Assembly: GCF_002259605.1 (NCBI RefSeq)
Contig: NZ_MWWR01000012.1
Span: 1-64,000, forward strand
From: Pseudoscardovia radai
GTDB lineage: Bacteria > Actinomycetota > Actinomycetes > Actinomycetales > Bifidobacteriaceae
Length of the DNA stretch: 64,000 nt
Direction of reading: 5' to 3'
Of this stretch, positions 1-8,621 are shown piece by piece. The position numbers and the translations under genes are program-made. A model generated the notes under the pieces. That model made no database searches and was not told the origin of the DNA. It worked only from the letters and a program-made list of their open reading frames with translations. The first letter of the stretch is position 1. The number at the start of each line of letters is the position of its first letter.

Positions 1-661
1 GGCGCTGCGCCTCAGGGGCACGGTCGTGTCGGCCAGGCGGGTCATGCGCCTGATGACCGGCAACGGGCTGGTGCCCCCGTTCAAGAGCTCGCGCCGCTAC
101 TCCTCGTACAAGGGCGAGCTGTCCGACGCGCCCGCGAACATCGTCAACCGCGACTTCCACGCGGACGCGCCCAACAGGCTGTAGGTCACGGACATCACCG
201 AGTTCTCCATCCCCGCGGGCAAGGTCTACCTGTCGCCGGTCATCGACTGCTACGACGGCATGCCCGTGGCATGGACGATCGGGACGAGCCCGAACTCGGC
301 CCTGTCCAACGGCATGCTGCGCAAGGCATGCGCCGCGCTCAAACCGGGCGAGAGACCCGTGATCCACTCGGACCGGGGATGCCACTACCGGTGGGACGGG
401 TGGATCTCGATCTGCGAGGAGAACGGGCTGGTGCGCTCGATGAGCGCGAAGGGCTGCAGCCCCGACAACGCGGCGGCCGAGGGCTTCTTCGGACGCCTCA
501 AGCAGGAGTTCTTCCACAAGCGCTCCTTCGCGGGCGTCTCCCTGCGGGAGTTCATCCGCAGGCTCGACGAGTACATGACGTGGTACCGCGACGAACGCAT
601 CAAGACCGAGTTCGGCACCAGCATCACCGCGCGGCGACGCGAGCTCGGACTCATGGCATAA
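1..661 (+). pseudogene. IS3-family transposase (OrfB-like), 5'-truncated by the window and interrupted by a nonsense codon
   Basis: Read in one frame from base 2, the sequence gives the C-terminal part of an rve/DDE integrase of the IS3 family (IS150/IS3-like OrfB). All three catalytic acidic residues are visible: D in VTDITEF just after the stop, D in HSDRGCHY (about base 370) and E in NAAAEGFFGRLKQEF (about base 480). The frame is cut by TAG at 182-184, exactly where this family normally has a Trp (NRL*VTDITEF), so a single TGG-to-TAG change explains it. Downstream of the stop the frame is intact to TAA at 659-661. A 133-residue product could only start at an internal ATG (260) and would lack the first catalytic Asp, so I call a pseudogene. 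Readthrough cannot be excluded. The left end lies outside the window. Confidence 0.88.
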
Positions 662-705
662 TGAAAACCAACGACAACGCAGTCCAACAAAACAGCACCA
701 CCCCC

Positions 706-723
706 CAACCCATCACACTGTTA
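706..723. repeat. Probable right terminal inverted repeat of the IS3-family element
   Basis: CAACCCATCACACTGTTA lies about 45-60 bases past the transposase stop, the usual distance for the right end of an IS3-family element. Read inward from the outside (TAACAGTGTGATGGGTTG) it closely matches the ends of the two ~83-bp palindromic elements at 9805-9887 and 31447-31528. The left end of the IS is not in the window, so the assignment is inferred. The remaining bases up to the next start codon (about 724-944) hold no gene I can support. Confidence 0.55.
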
Positions 724-944
724 CCGAATTTGATTCTGCCCCGCCCCGCATGTCGCTCCACCCACCACGCTCCGCCACGCCTTACGAAATGGGCCGATGT
801 TGTAAACGTCTCGCGCCATTCCGGGCCTCTTTTTCCTATTTGGTTCATATGTGCGCATATCATGAATTCGTTTGCCCCGCGCGGGGCGACATTCGCGAAC
901 TGAACGGCGCGGCGTCATATGGCGCCCTCGAGGAAAGGCAGCTG

Positions 945-2549
945 GTGACACAAGTGGCGGGGAGCGAAGCGAACTCTGCAAGGCACGTGCCCAGTCGTGC
1001 ACCCAAGCATGCGAAGCATTACCGCATCACGCACGGCACGCGCACCTTCGTCGCTTGCCTCGTCATCGGCATCCTCCTGTTCATCGCCACCTTCGCGGGC
1101 GCGCTGTACACGCAGGTCACGAGCAACATCGGCGAAGCCGCAGTCGATTTCATCAAGCTGGACGCCCAGGGCAACGCGGTCGCCGACGACTCCGGCCCGC
1201 TCGATCCGTACGACGGCCAGGCCATCAACATCCTCGTGATGGGCCAGGATACCCGCGACGGCGAGGCCAACGCGGCGCTCGGCGGCGGCAACGTCGAGAA
1301 TGAGCACCAGGCCGACACCACGATGGTGGTGCAGATCGCCGCCGACCGCAGCTACATCAATATCGTGTCCATTCCGCGCGATTCGCTCGTCGACCGACCC
1401 AAATGCACGATGTCCAACGGCTCTGTGCTCGATGCAGCGGACGGCGTGATGTTCAACTCCGTGTTCGCCGCCGCGTACCAGCAGGGCGGCGACCTCGCGT
1501 CCGCCGCAAGCTGCACCGTGCACACCGTGAACACGCTGACGGGCATGGACATCAGCGAATTCGTGGTGGTGGACTTCGCCGGCATGAGCCAGATGATCGA
1601 CGCGATCGGCGGCGTGGACATCTGCCTGCCCGCCGACGTGAACGACGCCTACTCCGGCCTCGACCTGGACGCCGGCGTGCAGCATCTGTCCGGCACACAG
1701 GCCACGCAGTACGCGCGCACCCGCCACGGTCTGGGCGACGGCTCCGACATCATGCGCACCACGCGCCAGCAGTACCTCGTCAAGCGTCTTATCAAGACGG
1801 CGCTGCAGAAGAACATGCTCACGCAGTCGAACCAGCTGTACCAGTTCGCCCTCACGGCGCTGGACTCGCTGTCGATGAGCTCCGGCCTGGCCAATGCCTC
1901 CACTCTCGTGGGCCTGGCCATGACCTTCTCGAACTTCAGCATCGACCATATGTATACGATGACGATTCCCGTGATCACGTCGCCGGATGACCCCAATCGC
2001 GTGGTGTGGGCCGATTCCGCCGATGCGATCTGGGAGAAGATGCGCACCAACCAGCCGCTGCAGAATTCGGGCGATTCCTCGAGCTCCGCCTCGGCGAGCG
2101 CGTCGTCGTCGGAATCCTCGAGCTCCGCGGCGTCCGATTCGTCGTCGTCCGATGCCACCGCATCCGTGGACTCCGCGGCATCCTCCGACTCCACGGCCAC
2201 GACGCAGACCTACCAGTACAAGGACGACACGGACGATTCCTCGAGCTCCAGCCCCTCCGCTTCCTCGTCCAGCAAGAGCTCCAGCTCCTCGTCGAGCTCG
2301 TCCAGCGCCTCCGCCGATCCGACGGATACCATGACCACGCAGCAGCGCATCGACTACTACACGTCGCTGGGCGGCACGTACAATGCCTCGACGCAGCTCA
2401 TGGAGCAGCCTGACGGCACCCTCATCGACCCGGCGACCAATGGCTACGTGGATCCGTCCGACGGCACCATCCGCGACCAGGACACCGGTTACGCCATCGG
2501 CATCGCGTACAACTACATGACGCTGACCTTCTGCCCCAGCCTGATGTGA
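945..2549 (+). CDS. LytR-CpsA-Psr (LCP) family wall-polymer ligase with Ser-rich C-terminal tail
   Basis: LCP proteins transfer undecaprenyl-linked wall polymers (teichoic acid-, arabinogalactan- or capsule-like) to peptidoglycan on the outer face of the membrane. I choose the GTG at 945 because AGGAAAGG (931-938) precedes it; the open frame extends further upstream without a good site. The product is about 534 aa: a short basic N-terminus, one membrane segment (about residues 35-55, TFVACLVIGILLFIATF), then an LCP domain with NILVMGQDTRDG, ADTTMVV and SIPRDS, which contain the family Asp/Arg residues that bind the pyrophosphate lipid. After it comes a stretch of about 85 residues that is almost only Ser/Ala/Asp, then a 70-residue C-terminal module (QQRIDYYTSLGGTY, QPDGTLIDPATNGYVDP). 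The acceptor polymer is unknown. It is followed by a second LCP gene on the same strand. Confidence 0.9.
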   Translation: MTQVAGSEANSARHVPSRAPKHAKHYRITHGTRTFVACLVIGILLFIATFAGALYTQVTSNIGEAAVDFIKLDAQGNAVADDSGPLDPYDGQAINILVMGQDTRDGEANAALGGGNVENEHQADTTMVVQIAADRSYINIVSIPRDSLVDRPKCTMSNGSVLDAADGVMFNSVFAAAYQQGGDLASAASCTVHTVNTLTGMDISEFVVVDFAGMSQMIDAIGGVDICLPADVNDAYSGLDLDAGVQHLSGTQATQYARTRHGLGDGSDIMRTTRQQYLVKRLIKTALQKNMLTQSNQLYQFALTALDSLSMSSGLANASTLVGLAMTFSNFSIDHMYTMTIPVITSPDDPNRVVWADSADAIWEKMRTNQPLQNSGDSSSSASASASSSESSSSAASDSSSSDATASVDSAASSDSTATTQTYQYKDDTDDSSSSSPSASSSSKSSSSSSSSSSASADPTDTMTTQQRIDYYTSLGGTYNASTQLMEQPDGTLIDPATNGYVDPSDGTIRDQDTGYAIGIAYNYMTLTFCPSLM

Positions 2550-2666
2550 CGACGAGGCCGCGCGCCCCGTTCCGACACGCCGTCCGCAACCGCGCGACAC
2601 GCCGGGACGACACGCCGGGACGACACATCAAAACGGGGCGCGCCGAATGTGAAAGGACTGACCAGC

Positions 2667-4226
2667 ATGGCAGATTCGGGCTCCGAGTTCCCGCCGAGTT
2701 TCTCACCCTCAGACCGCGGGCCGACACGCCGGAGCCCGCGCCGTGGCGTCCCGTCACAGAACGGTGCAGCATGGAACGGTACGGGGCAGCAGGGCACCGC
2801 CCCGTACCCGCCGAGTTTCTCCCCCACGGAGCGCCCGGCCCGGGGAGCGTCCTCCGCCGCCCCGTCGACAGCGTCATCCGCGCGCCACGCGGCCCCGTCG
2901 TATCAGGCCCCGTCATCGTATGACACGCCGCTGCCCATCTCCATCGCCCCGACACCCGGCATATCGCGTCAACGCCCCGCCCGCGCGTCCTCGGCAAAGC
3001 CGTCGTCCTACGCGGCCTCCCGTTCCGCCTCCTCGCAAAATCGTGGTGCCGTGGATTCCGCCCCGCGCTCCTACGCGCCCGCATCGTATGCCCCCGCCAC
3101 GTCACGCCGAACGTACGGAGCTTCCGCGGACGGCGCCCCGTCGTATCCCGCAGCCGGGCGCCAGCCCGCCCCGTCCTCGCCTGCCACGCCGACGCCCGGG
3201 ACTCCCAGCTCCCCCGCGAATCCGGCGAATCCTGCAACCCCGGGCGACCCCGACGACGCGCGAACGCGCGCGAAAACGCATCATCCGCTGCGCATCATCG
3301 CCGCGGTCGTCATCGCGCTGCTCGCCGCCGTTCTCATCTTCGGCTGGACGCAGATCCAATGGATCAACAACTCCCTCAACCACGAGACCATGCTGTCGGG
3401 CAACTCGAACACCGCCGGCATGACGTGGCTTGTGCTCGGCTCCGACGAGCGCGATGGTACCGTGGGCGGCACCAGCGACGAAGTGCCCGGCTTCCGCACC
3501 GATACGATCCTCGTGCTCACGAAGCCCAGCTCCGGCGCCGCCTCGCTTATCTCGATCCCCCGCGACTCCTACGTGACCGTCGACGGCACCGACATGAAGA
3601 TCAACGCCGTGGCCGAAAGCTACGGCTACCCGCAGCTTGTGAAAACCGTGGAAGGCATCACGGGCGTGACGATCGACCACGTGGTGCGCATCGGCTTCTC
3701 CGGCGTCACGTCCCTCGTGGACGCCGTGGGCGGCGTGGAGCTATGCCTCGACTATGACGTGGACGACGCCTATTCCGGCCTCGTGTGGCAGGCCGGCTGC
3801 CACACGGCCGACGGCACGACGGCGCTCGCCTTCGCGCGCATGCGTTACTCCGATCCGCAGGGCGATATCGGCAGGGCCGAGCGCCAGCGCCAGGTGATCT
3901 CCGCCATCATGACGAAGGTGACGCAGGGCGGGGCGATCCACAATTACGCCTCCCTGCATGCCGTGGGTGATGCGGCGATGTCGGCGCTGACGGTGGACGA
4001 AAACACGAACGCGTTCACGATGGCGCGGCTCGCGCTTGCCTTCCGGGACGCCACGGGGTCGGGCGGCGTGACGGGCACCGCGTACTACTCGGATCCGGGG
4101 TACTACCCCGCGTCGGGCATCGGCTCATGCGTGCTGCTTGACGATGACAAGAACCATGAGCTGTTCAATTCCCTGAGCCACGGGTCGATTCCCGCGGGAA
4201 CCGTGGGAGGCTACACCGGCGCCTGA
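2667..4226 (+). CDS. LytR-CpsA-Psr (LCP) family protein with long Pro/Ser-rich cytoplasmic N-terminus
   Basis: Second LCP paralog, 118 bases after the first. The ATG at 2667 is preferred over the in-frame GTG at 2649 because GAAAGGA (2651-2657) sits correctly for the former. The protein is about 519 aa: roughly 205 residues of low-complexity Pro/Ser/Ala/Arg sequence, expected to be cytoplasmic and disordered, one membrane helix (about 210-230, RIIAAVVIALLAAVLIFGW), then the extracytoplasmic LCP domain with WLVLGSDERDG, FRTDTILVL, SIPRDSY and GGVELCLDYDVDDAYSG. The role is presumed to be attachment of glycopolymers to the wall. The N-terminal tail resembles those of actinobacterial LCP proteins that are phosphorylated or localised by cytoplasmic partners, but nothing in the sequence proves this. 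Confidence 0.9.
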   Translation: MADSGSEFPPSFSPSDRGPTRRSPRRGVPSQNGAAWNGTGQQGTAPYPPSFSPTERPARGASSAAPSTASSARHAAPSYQAPSSYDTPLPISIAPTPGISRQRPARASSAKPSSYAASRSASSQNRGAVDSAPRSYAPASYAPATSRRTYGASADGAPSYPAAGRQPAPSSPATPTPGTPSSPANPANPATPGDPDDARTRAKTHHPLRIIAAVVIALLAAVLIFGWTQIQWINNSLNHETMLSGNSNTAGMTWLVLGSDERDGTVGGTSDEVPGFRTDTILVLTKPSSGAASLISIPRDSYVTVDGTDMKINAVAESYGYPQLVKTVEGITGVTIDHVVRIGFSGVTSLVDAVGGVELCLDYDVDDAYSGLVWQAGCHTADGTTALAFARMRYSDPQGDIGRAERQRQVISAIMTKVTQGGAIHNYASLHAVGDAAMSALTVDENTNAFTMARLALAFRDATGSGGVTGTAYYSDPGYYPASGIGSCVLLDDDKNHELFNSLSHGSIPAGTVGGYTGA

Positions 4227-4343
4227 TGACGGGCGGTTTTCTTCCGCCTGCGAGTTATCCACAGGCTCGGCTGTGCGTGTGACCTTCGTCCACATTGTCC
4301 GCTTCCCCGGCGTGTCGCGATCGGGTTATGGGACCGTGGCCCC

Positions 4344-6260
4344 ATGAGACATTCAGCACACACCCCACGGCGGCCCGAGTGCCCACGCAGACGGAGTCAC
4401 GGCGACAGCGACGACGGCCATGACACCGCCGCCGAACCGCGCCGGCGACGCCGCGAGCGCTCGCCCCAGTCGCTGCTTATCTCCGTATCGTATCTGGCCC
4501 CGGTATTCAGTCAGCTGGCGATGGCCGGCATGATGATCGCCATGGGCAACTGGTGGTTCCTCGGCTTCGTGGTGCCCGGACTTATCGGCTCCCTGGCGTC
4601 GGGAGCGGCCATGATCATGTCGATGCGCCGTCAGGAGGAGCCTGTGGCCAATCCGCTGACCGATCCGCTGGCCGCACCGTCCGATGCGCCTCTGCCAATC
4701 GTTGCCGAGCCGCCGCCCGAGGAGACCCTGCTGTTCCCGGGTGTCAAGGTGGCCCGTCCGCAGCATGCGTGGCGGGCGGTGGTCCATGCGTGGCTTCTGC
4801 CGCCGAGCTTCGACGCGCCGATCGGCGTATGCGCGGACGGCGTGTTCACGCTGGGCTTGCTGAGGTCCGGGCCGCATGCGCTGGTGGCGGGCACAACGGG
4901 CTCGGGCAAGTCGATTCTTCTGGAGGTGTGGTGCCTGGCCCTCGCATGCCGCAATCCGCCCAGGCGACTGAATTTCGTGTTCCTCGATTTCAAAGGCGGC
5001 GCGGCGTTCCGTGAGCTGAGCCGGCTGCCACATTGCGTGGGCTGTGTGTCGGACCTTGATATCGCGCATGCTGTGCGTGCGCTGCGGGCGATGGAAAACG
5101 AGATGCACCGCCGGGAACGGCTGGTGGCGGAGCACGGCGTGGCCACCACCGACGAGCTGCCGGACCCGCCGCCGCGGCTCATCGTGGTGGTGGACGAGTT
5201 CGCGGCCCTGCGCCAACGCATCCCGGATTACGTCGACCGCCTGATCTCGCTGGCGTCGCTGGGCCGGTCGCTGGGCATGAACCTCATCATCTGCACGCAA
5301 AGCCCGCAGGGCCAGGTGACGGCGGATATGAAGGCGAATCTGAACCTCAATGTCTGTCTGCGGGTGCGCGACGCGTTCCAGTCGGGCGAGATGATCGGCT
5401 CCCCGGCCGCCGCACGCATCAGTCCGCGTCTGCCGGGCACCGCCTTCGCGTCGGACGGGGCGGACCTGACGATGTTCCGGTGCGCGCCCTGCGGCTGTAC
5501 GCCGCGGCTCGTGGATGGATGCCTGAGGGCGGCGCGCTTCCTGGGAATGGACGGGGCGGCCCGACGCCTGTTCTCCGCTCCCCTGCCGCGCAGAATCGAT
5601 ATGCGCGGCGCGCTGCGCCTCGGCGTAACCGCGGCAGGTGCCGGGCAGGATGCGCGGTGCGGCCATCTGCTAGAGGTTGGAGTGGCGGACGATGGCATCC
5701 GTCTGGAGCCTTTCCTTCTGGACATGCGCGCGAATACCGCGATTATCGGCGCATCGGGCCGTGGCAAGACGACGGCGCTGCTGGCCGTGGCCGAGGCGGC
5801 GCGACGGGCCGGGTGGCGCGTGGAAACGGGAACGGGGTGCTGGACGTGGCTGCTCGAGTCACCCGACGGACTCGCGGTCCGGATGGCGGATGATGCCGAC
5901 GCCGTGCTCGACCCCTTGGCCTCGGGGCCTCGGGCCGACGATTTCCGTCAGGCCCTCGCCTGCCGGGATGCGACGGTGATCTTCGCGGTCTCGTCGGCGC
6001 GGCATGTGCGTTATCCGGAGCAGTGCACGCGGCGCATCCTGTTTCCTCTGGCGGATAAATCGTCGAATGTCATGATGGGCATGCCATCGCAGACGGCATC
6101 CTCGCTCACCGACGACGATGTGCGCACGCCGGGCCGTGCCATCGTGGTGGACGAGGCGGCGTACCCGGTGCAGTTCTTCGCGCCCGACGCACGCCAGGCC
6201 CAGGCAACGGCCCATGAATACGCTCCTGACGCGCTCGATGACACGCCCGGCGGCGTGTGA
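4344..6260 (+). CDS. FtsK/SpoIIIE-type (EccC-like) membrane ATPase, orphan
   Basis: About 638 aa. A basic N-terminus is followed by two close membrane helices (about residues 45-90, LAPVFSQLAMAGMMIAMG and FLGFVVPGLIGSLASGAAM). A full FtsK/SpoIIIE ATPase domain follows, with Walker A AGTTGSGKS (about residues 183-191) and Walker B LIVVVDEFAAL. A second, weaker P-loop domain has IIGASGRGKTTAL (about 469) and ends with GRAIVVDEAAYPVQFF. Two transmembrane helices plus stacked FtsK-type domains resemble EccC/YukB of type VII secretion more than DNA-translocating FtsK; there is no gamma winged-helix domain. No WXG100 substrate, EccB, EccD or mycosin gene is adjacent, so a secretion role is only inferred. 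It may instead be a DNA-pumping protein. Confidence 0.82.
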   Translation: MRHSAHTPRRPECPRRRSHGDSDDGHDTAAEPRRRRRERSPQSLLISVSYLAPVFSQLAMAGMMIAMGNWWFLGFVVPGLIGSLASGAAMIMSMRRQEEPVANPLTDPLAAPSDAPLPIVAEPPPEETLLFPGVKVARPQHAWRAVVHAWLLPPSFDAPIGVCADGVFTLGLLRSGPHALVAGTTGSGKSILLEVWCLALACRNPPRRLNFVFLDFKGGAAFRELSRLPHCVGCVSDLDIAHAVRALRAMENEMHRRERLVAEHGVATTDELPDPPPRLIVVVDEFAALRQRIPDYVDRLISLASLGRSLGMNLIICTQSPQGQVTADMKANLNLNVCLRVRDAFQSGEMIGSPAAARISPRLPGTAFASDGADLTMFRCAPCGCTPRLVDGCLRAARFLGMDGAARRLFSAPLPRRIDMRGALRLGVTAAGAGQDARCGHLLEVGVADDGIRLEPFLLDMRANTAIIGASGRGKTTALLAVAEAARRAGWRVETGTGCWTWLLESPDGLAVRMADDADAVLDPLASGPRADDFRQALACRDATVIFAVSSARHVRYPEQCTRRILFPLADKSSNVMMGMPSQTASSLTDDDVRTPGRAIVVDEAAYPVQFFAPDARQAQATAHEYAPDALDDTPGGV

Positions 6261-6359
6261 TGCGGCGTGTGATGCGGCGCCCGGAATCCCCTCGGAGCGC
6301 TGCAGCCGGGGCGCAACATGCACCATGGGCGTAATTTCGGAAAATTACGTCGGGAACTC

Positions 6360-6388
6360 TTGAAAATCGCGCTGATCAGTGGTTAGCT
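6360..6388 (+). promoter_or_regulatory. Candidate sigma-70-type promoter of whiB1
   Basis: TTGAAA (6360-6365) and TTAGCT (6383-6388) are separated by 17 bases and lie about 28 bases upstream of the whiB1 start. AGGAG at 6406-6410 is the ribosome binding site. Predicted by eye from consensus only. Confidence 0.5.
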
Positions 6389-6415
6389 GAAATCACTGAA
6401 CAGACAGGAGTATTC

Positions 6416-6694
6416 ATGAGCAGTGCAAGCGATTGGCGTGCTAGGGCCGCGTGCCGGGACAAGGATCCCGAGCTCTTCTTTCCCGTGGGCAACACGGGTG
6501 CGGCCTATCAGCAGATCGAGGAGGCCAAGCAGGTGTGCCGTACCTGCGAGGTCATCGACCAATGCCTGAAATGCGCGCTGGAGACCAACCAGGATTACGG
6601 CGTGTGGGGCGGCCTGTCCGAGGACGAGCGCCGCGCACTCAAGCGCCGTGCCATGCGCGCCCGTCGTTCCCAGGCCCTGCAGATGCAGATCTGA
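6416..6694 (+). CDS. whiB1: WhiB1-type iron-sulfur transcriptional regulator
   Basis: A 92-residue WhiB protein that holds a [4Fe-4S] cluster and binds the primary sigma factor. The four cluster cysteines are visible: AACRDKDPE, then VCRTC and CEVIDQC. The DPELFFPVGN motif, the GVWGG turn and the basic tail EDERRALKRRAMRARR are also present. The DWR.(A).CRD.DPELFFPVGN N-terminus is the signature of the WhiB1 branch, as opposed to WhiB2/WhmD. The ATG at 6416 follows AGGAG with 5-base spacing. It converges on a pdtaS-type kinase, as whiB1 and pdtaS neighbour each other in mycobacteria. In mycobacteria WhiB1 is essential and reacts with nitric oxide; that role is not demonstrated here. Confidence 0.93.
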   Translation: MSSASDWRARAACRDKDPELFFPVGNTGAAYQQIEEAKQVCRTCEVIDQCLKCALETNQDYGVWGGLSEDERRALKRRAMRARRSQALQMQI

Positions 6695-6740
6695 AAACGA
6701 ACCGCGCACAGCGCACACAACGCGCGCACAGCACGCGTAC

Positions 6741-6775
6741 GAAAGGGGGTCCGCCTTACCGGCGGGCCCCCTTTC
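6741..6775 (+). terminator. Rho-independent terminator after whiB1
   Basis: GAAAGGGGGTCCGCC and GGCGGGCCCCCTTTC form a 15-bp stem with one mismatch and a five-base loop, followed by a short T-containing run. It sits about 50 bases after whiB1 and can also act on the converging pdtaS transcript. Confidence 0.8.
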
Positions 6776-6887
6776 GCTTTCCTGGTGCATTCACATGCGG
6801 CCCTTCCACCGCCGCGTCCTCCATGTGGCTTTCGCTATGCGGCGCTCACCGCACGGACGTTCACCGCACCTGCGCGGCCCGCGGCCC

Positions 6888-8375
6888 TCACTGCGCGGCG
6901 CGCAGCTTCATCTTCATTATCACGCGCGTGCCACCGCCATGGCGCGGCTGCCACTGGATGGTGCCGCCGAAATCGTTTTTCACGAAGGTCTCGATGATCT
7001 GCGTACCCAGGCCCGAGCCGGACGCCTTCGCCTTGCCGTCCTCCGATTCGGACTCCAGGCCGTTGCCGTCGTCCTCCACCACCACGTCGAGCGAATTGCC
7101 GCCGCGGCCCACGGAAATCGTGATATTGCCCGAATCACGCCCCTCGAATCCGTGCTCGACGGCGTTCGTCACGAGCTCGGTGAGCACCAGCGACAGCGGC
7201 GTGGCGTCCTGCGCCGGCATGCTGCCGAACTGCCCCACGAAGCGGATGTCGATCTTCTGCCCGCGCTGCTCGGCCACGTCCACGCTCATGCGCAGCAGGC
7301 TGGGGATGATGGTGTCGAAATCGACGGTTTCATCGGCGGTCTGGCTCAGGCCCTCGTGCACCGCGGCGATCGTGGACACGCGGCGCTGCGCTTCCTGCAG
7401 CTCGCGTCGCACCTCCTCGCTCTGGGTGCGGCGGGCCTGGAGGCGCAGCAGCGCGGAGACGGCCTGCAGGTTGTTCTTGACGCGGTGGTGAATCTCGGAA
7501 ATCGTGGCGTCCTTGGTCTGCAGCTCCACCTCGCGGCGGCGGATCTCGGTGACGTCGCGGAACAGCACAAGCGCGCCGTTGCGTCCGGTGCGCGCGTCAT
7601 ACAGCGGGAAGGAGCGCATGGCGAGGCACGCGCGGCTCGTGTCGAGCTCGGAATCCGCGGCGCTTTTGCCGCTGAGCACATACGACAGCGACTCGGGCAC
7701 GCGGTCGCGCTCGTGGATGTTGTCGGTGGTGATCTCCGCCAGGTAACGGCCGACGAGCTCGCCGGTCACGCCGAGGCGGCGGTAGCAGCTGATGGCGTTG
7801 GGCGAGGCGTATTCGATGATGCCGTCGCCCGACAGGATGCAGAAGCCGTCGGAGACGCGCAGGTCGCTGCGACGTTCGGAGATCAGCGTCTCCTCGTAGG
7901 GGAAGCGGCCCATGGGGATCATGTCGAACAGGCGCTTGCCGGTCTGGATGCATTCGAGCTCGTAGCGGCCGTTGCCCACGCGCGTGGCCATGTTCGTCTC
8001 GCGGATCACCACGCCGAGCACCTTGTCGTGGCGGATGACGGGCGCGAAGACGTCGCAGACGGTGGTGGTGCCGATCATGCGGTAGTGGTCGAGGCGCGCC
8101 ACCACACGATTGGAGTAGGCGCTTTCGACGGCGGGCACGAGCTCGTCGGCGATGGGCTGGCCGATGAGGTCGTCCATAAGCACGGAGACGACCGTGGACG
8201 AACGGCATTGGTCGGCCACCACGTATGTGCCGTCGTCGTCGCGGACCACGAGGATCAGGTCGGCGAAGCTCAGATCGGCGATGACCTGCCAGTCCGACAC
8301 CAGGTGGTGGAGCCACTCGCGATCGGCGTCGACGAAGTCGGAATTGCCTGCGATGATCTGCGAAAAATCTGCCAT
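6888..8375 (-). CDS. pdtaS: PdtaS-type cytosolic sensor histidine kinase (HisKA_2 family)
   Basis: About 495 aa, no membrane segment. The N-terminal GAF-like sensor begins HLVSDWQVIADLSFADLILVV, close to mycobacterial PdtaS (Rv3220c family). A PAS-like domain follows (ILSGDGIIEYASPNAIS), then a HisKA_2 dimerisation domain with the phospho-acceptor in SEIHHRVKNNLQAVSALLR (about residue 295). The HATPase domain shows LVLTELVTNAVEHG, VVEDDGNGL and GSGLGTQII. I start at the ATG at 8375 (MADFSQ) because AGGATTGG precedes it; the longer open frame upstream lacks a site. Kinases of this group phosphorylate ANTAR RNA-binding antiterminators (PdtaR). No such regulator is in this window, so the partner is elsewhere. 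Mycobacterial PdtaS has been linked to nutrient, copper and nitric oxide signals; its signal here is unknown. Confidence 0.9.
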   Translation of the reverse strand: MADFSQIIAGNSDFVDADREWLHHLVSDWQVIADLSFADLILVVRDDDGTYVVADQCRSSTVVSVLMDDLIGQPIADELVPAVESAYSNRVVARLDHYRMIGTTTVCDVFAPVIRHDKVLGVVIRETNMATRVGNGRYELECIQTGKRLFDMIPMGRFPYEETLISERRSDLRVSDGFCILSGDGIIEYASPNAISCYRRLGVTGELVGRYLAEITTDNIHERDRVPESLSYVLSGKSAADSELDTSRACLAMRSFPLYDARTGRNGALVLFRDVTEIRRREVELQTKDATISEIHHRVKNNLQAVSALLRLQARRTQSEEVRRELQEAQRRVSTIAAVHEGLSQTADETVDFDTIIPSLLRMSVDVAEQRGQKIDIRFVGQFGSMPAQDATPLSLVLTELVTNAVEHGFEGRDSGNITISVGRGGNSLDVVVEDDGNGLESESEDGKAKASGSGLGTQIIETFVKNDFGGTIQWQPRHGGGTRVIMKMKLRAAQ

Positions 8376-8484
8376 GGCACCAATCCTAGTTGATGCGGTG
8401 CCGGGGTTGTGAAACGATGCCGCCGGCCGAACAGACGACCATCGCCTGCGATTCACCGATTGCAATCGCCGTGCGGCCGCCGAC

Positions 8485-8512
8485 TTGCATTCTGGAATGG
8501 TTACGCTACAGT
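8485..8512 (+). promoter_or_regulatory. Candidate promoter of the HlyIII/PAQR gene
   Basis: TTGCAT (8485-8490) and TACAGT (8507-8512) are 16 bases apart in the divergent space between pdtaS and the next plus-strand gene. This would give a leader of about 100 bases. By-eye prediction. Confidence 0.35.
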
Positions 8513-8621
8513 AAGTTACGAAAGAGAAACCTGCACTGGTTCCGTCGGACTCTGCCCGTATCGAATCCGACGCGAATCGCAGAACGTCAAATCGTAGAAC
8601 GCCAACGGTAAGGAGGTCGGG

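Noticed and set aside
915-2600. Long minus-strand frame opposite the first LCP gene
   Set aside because: The translation is Gly/Arg/Val-rich with no family; the plus-strand LCP motifs are unmistakable.
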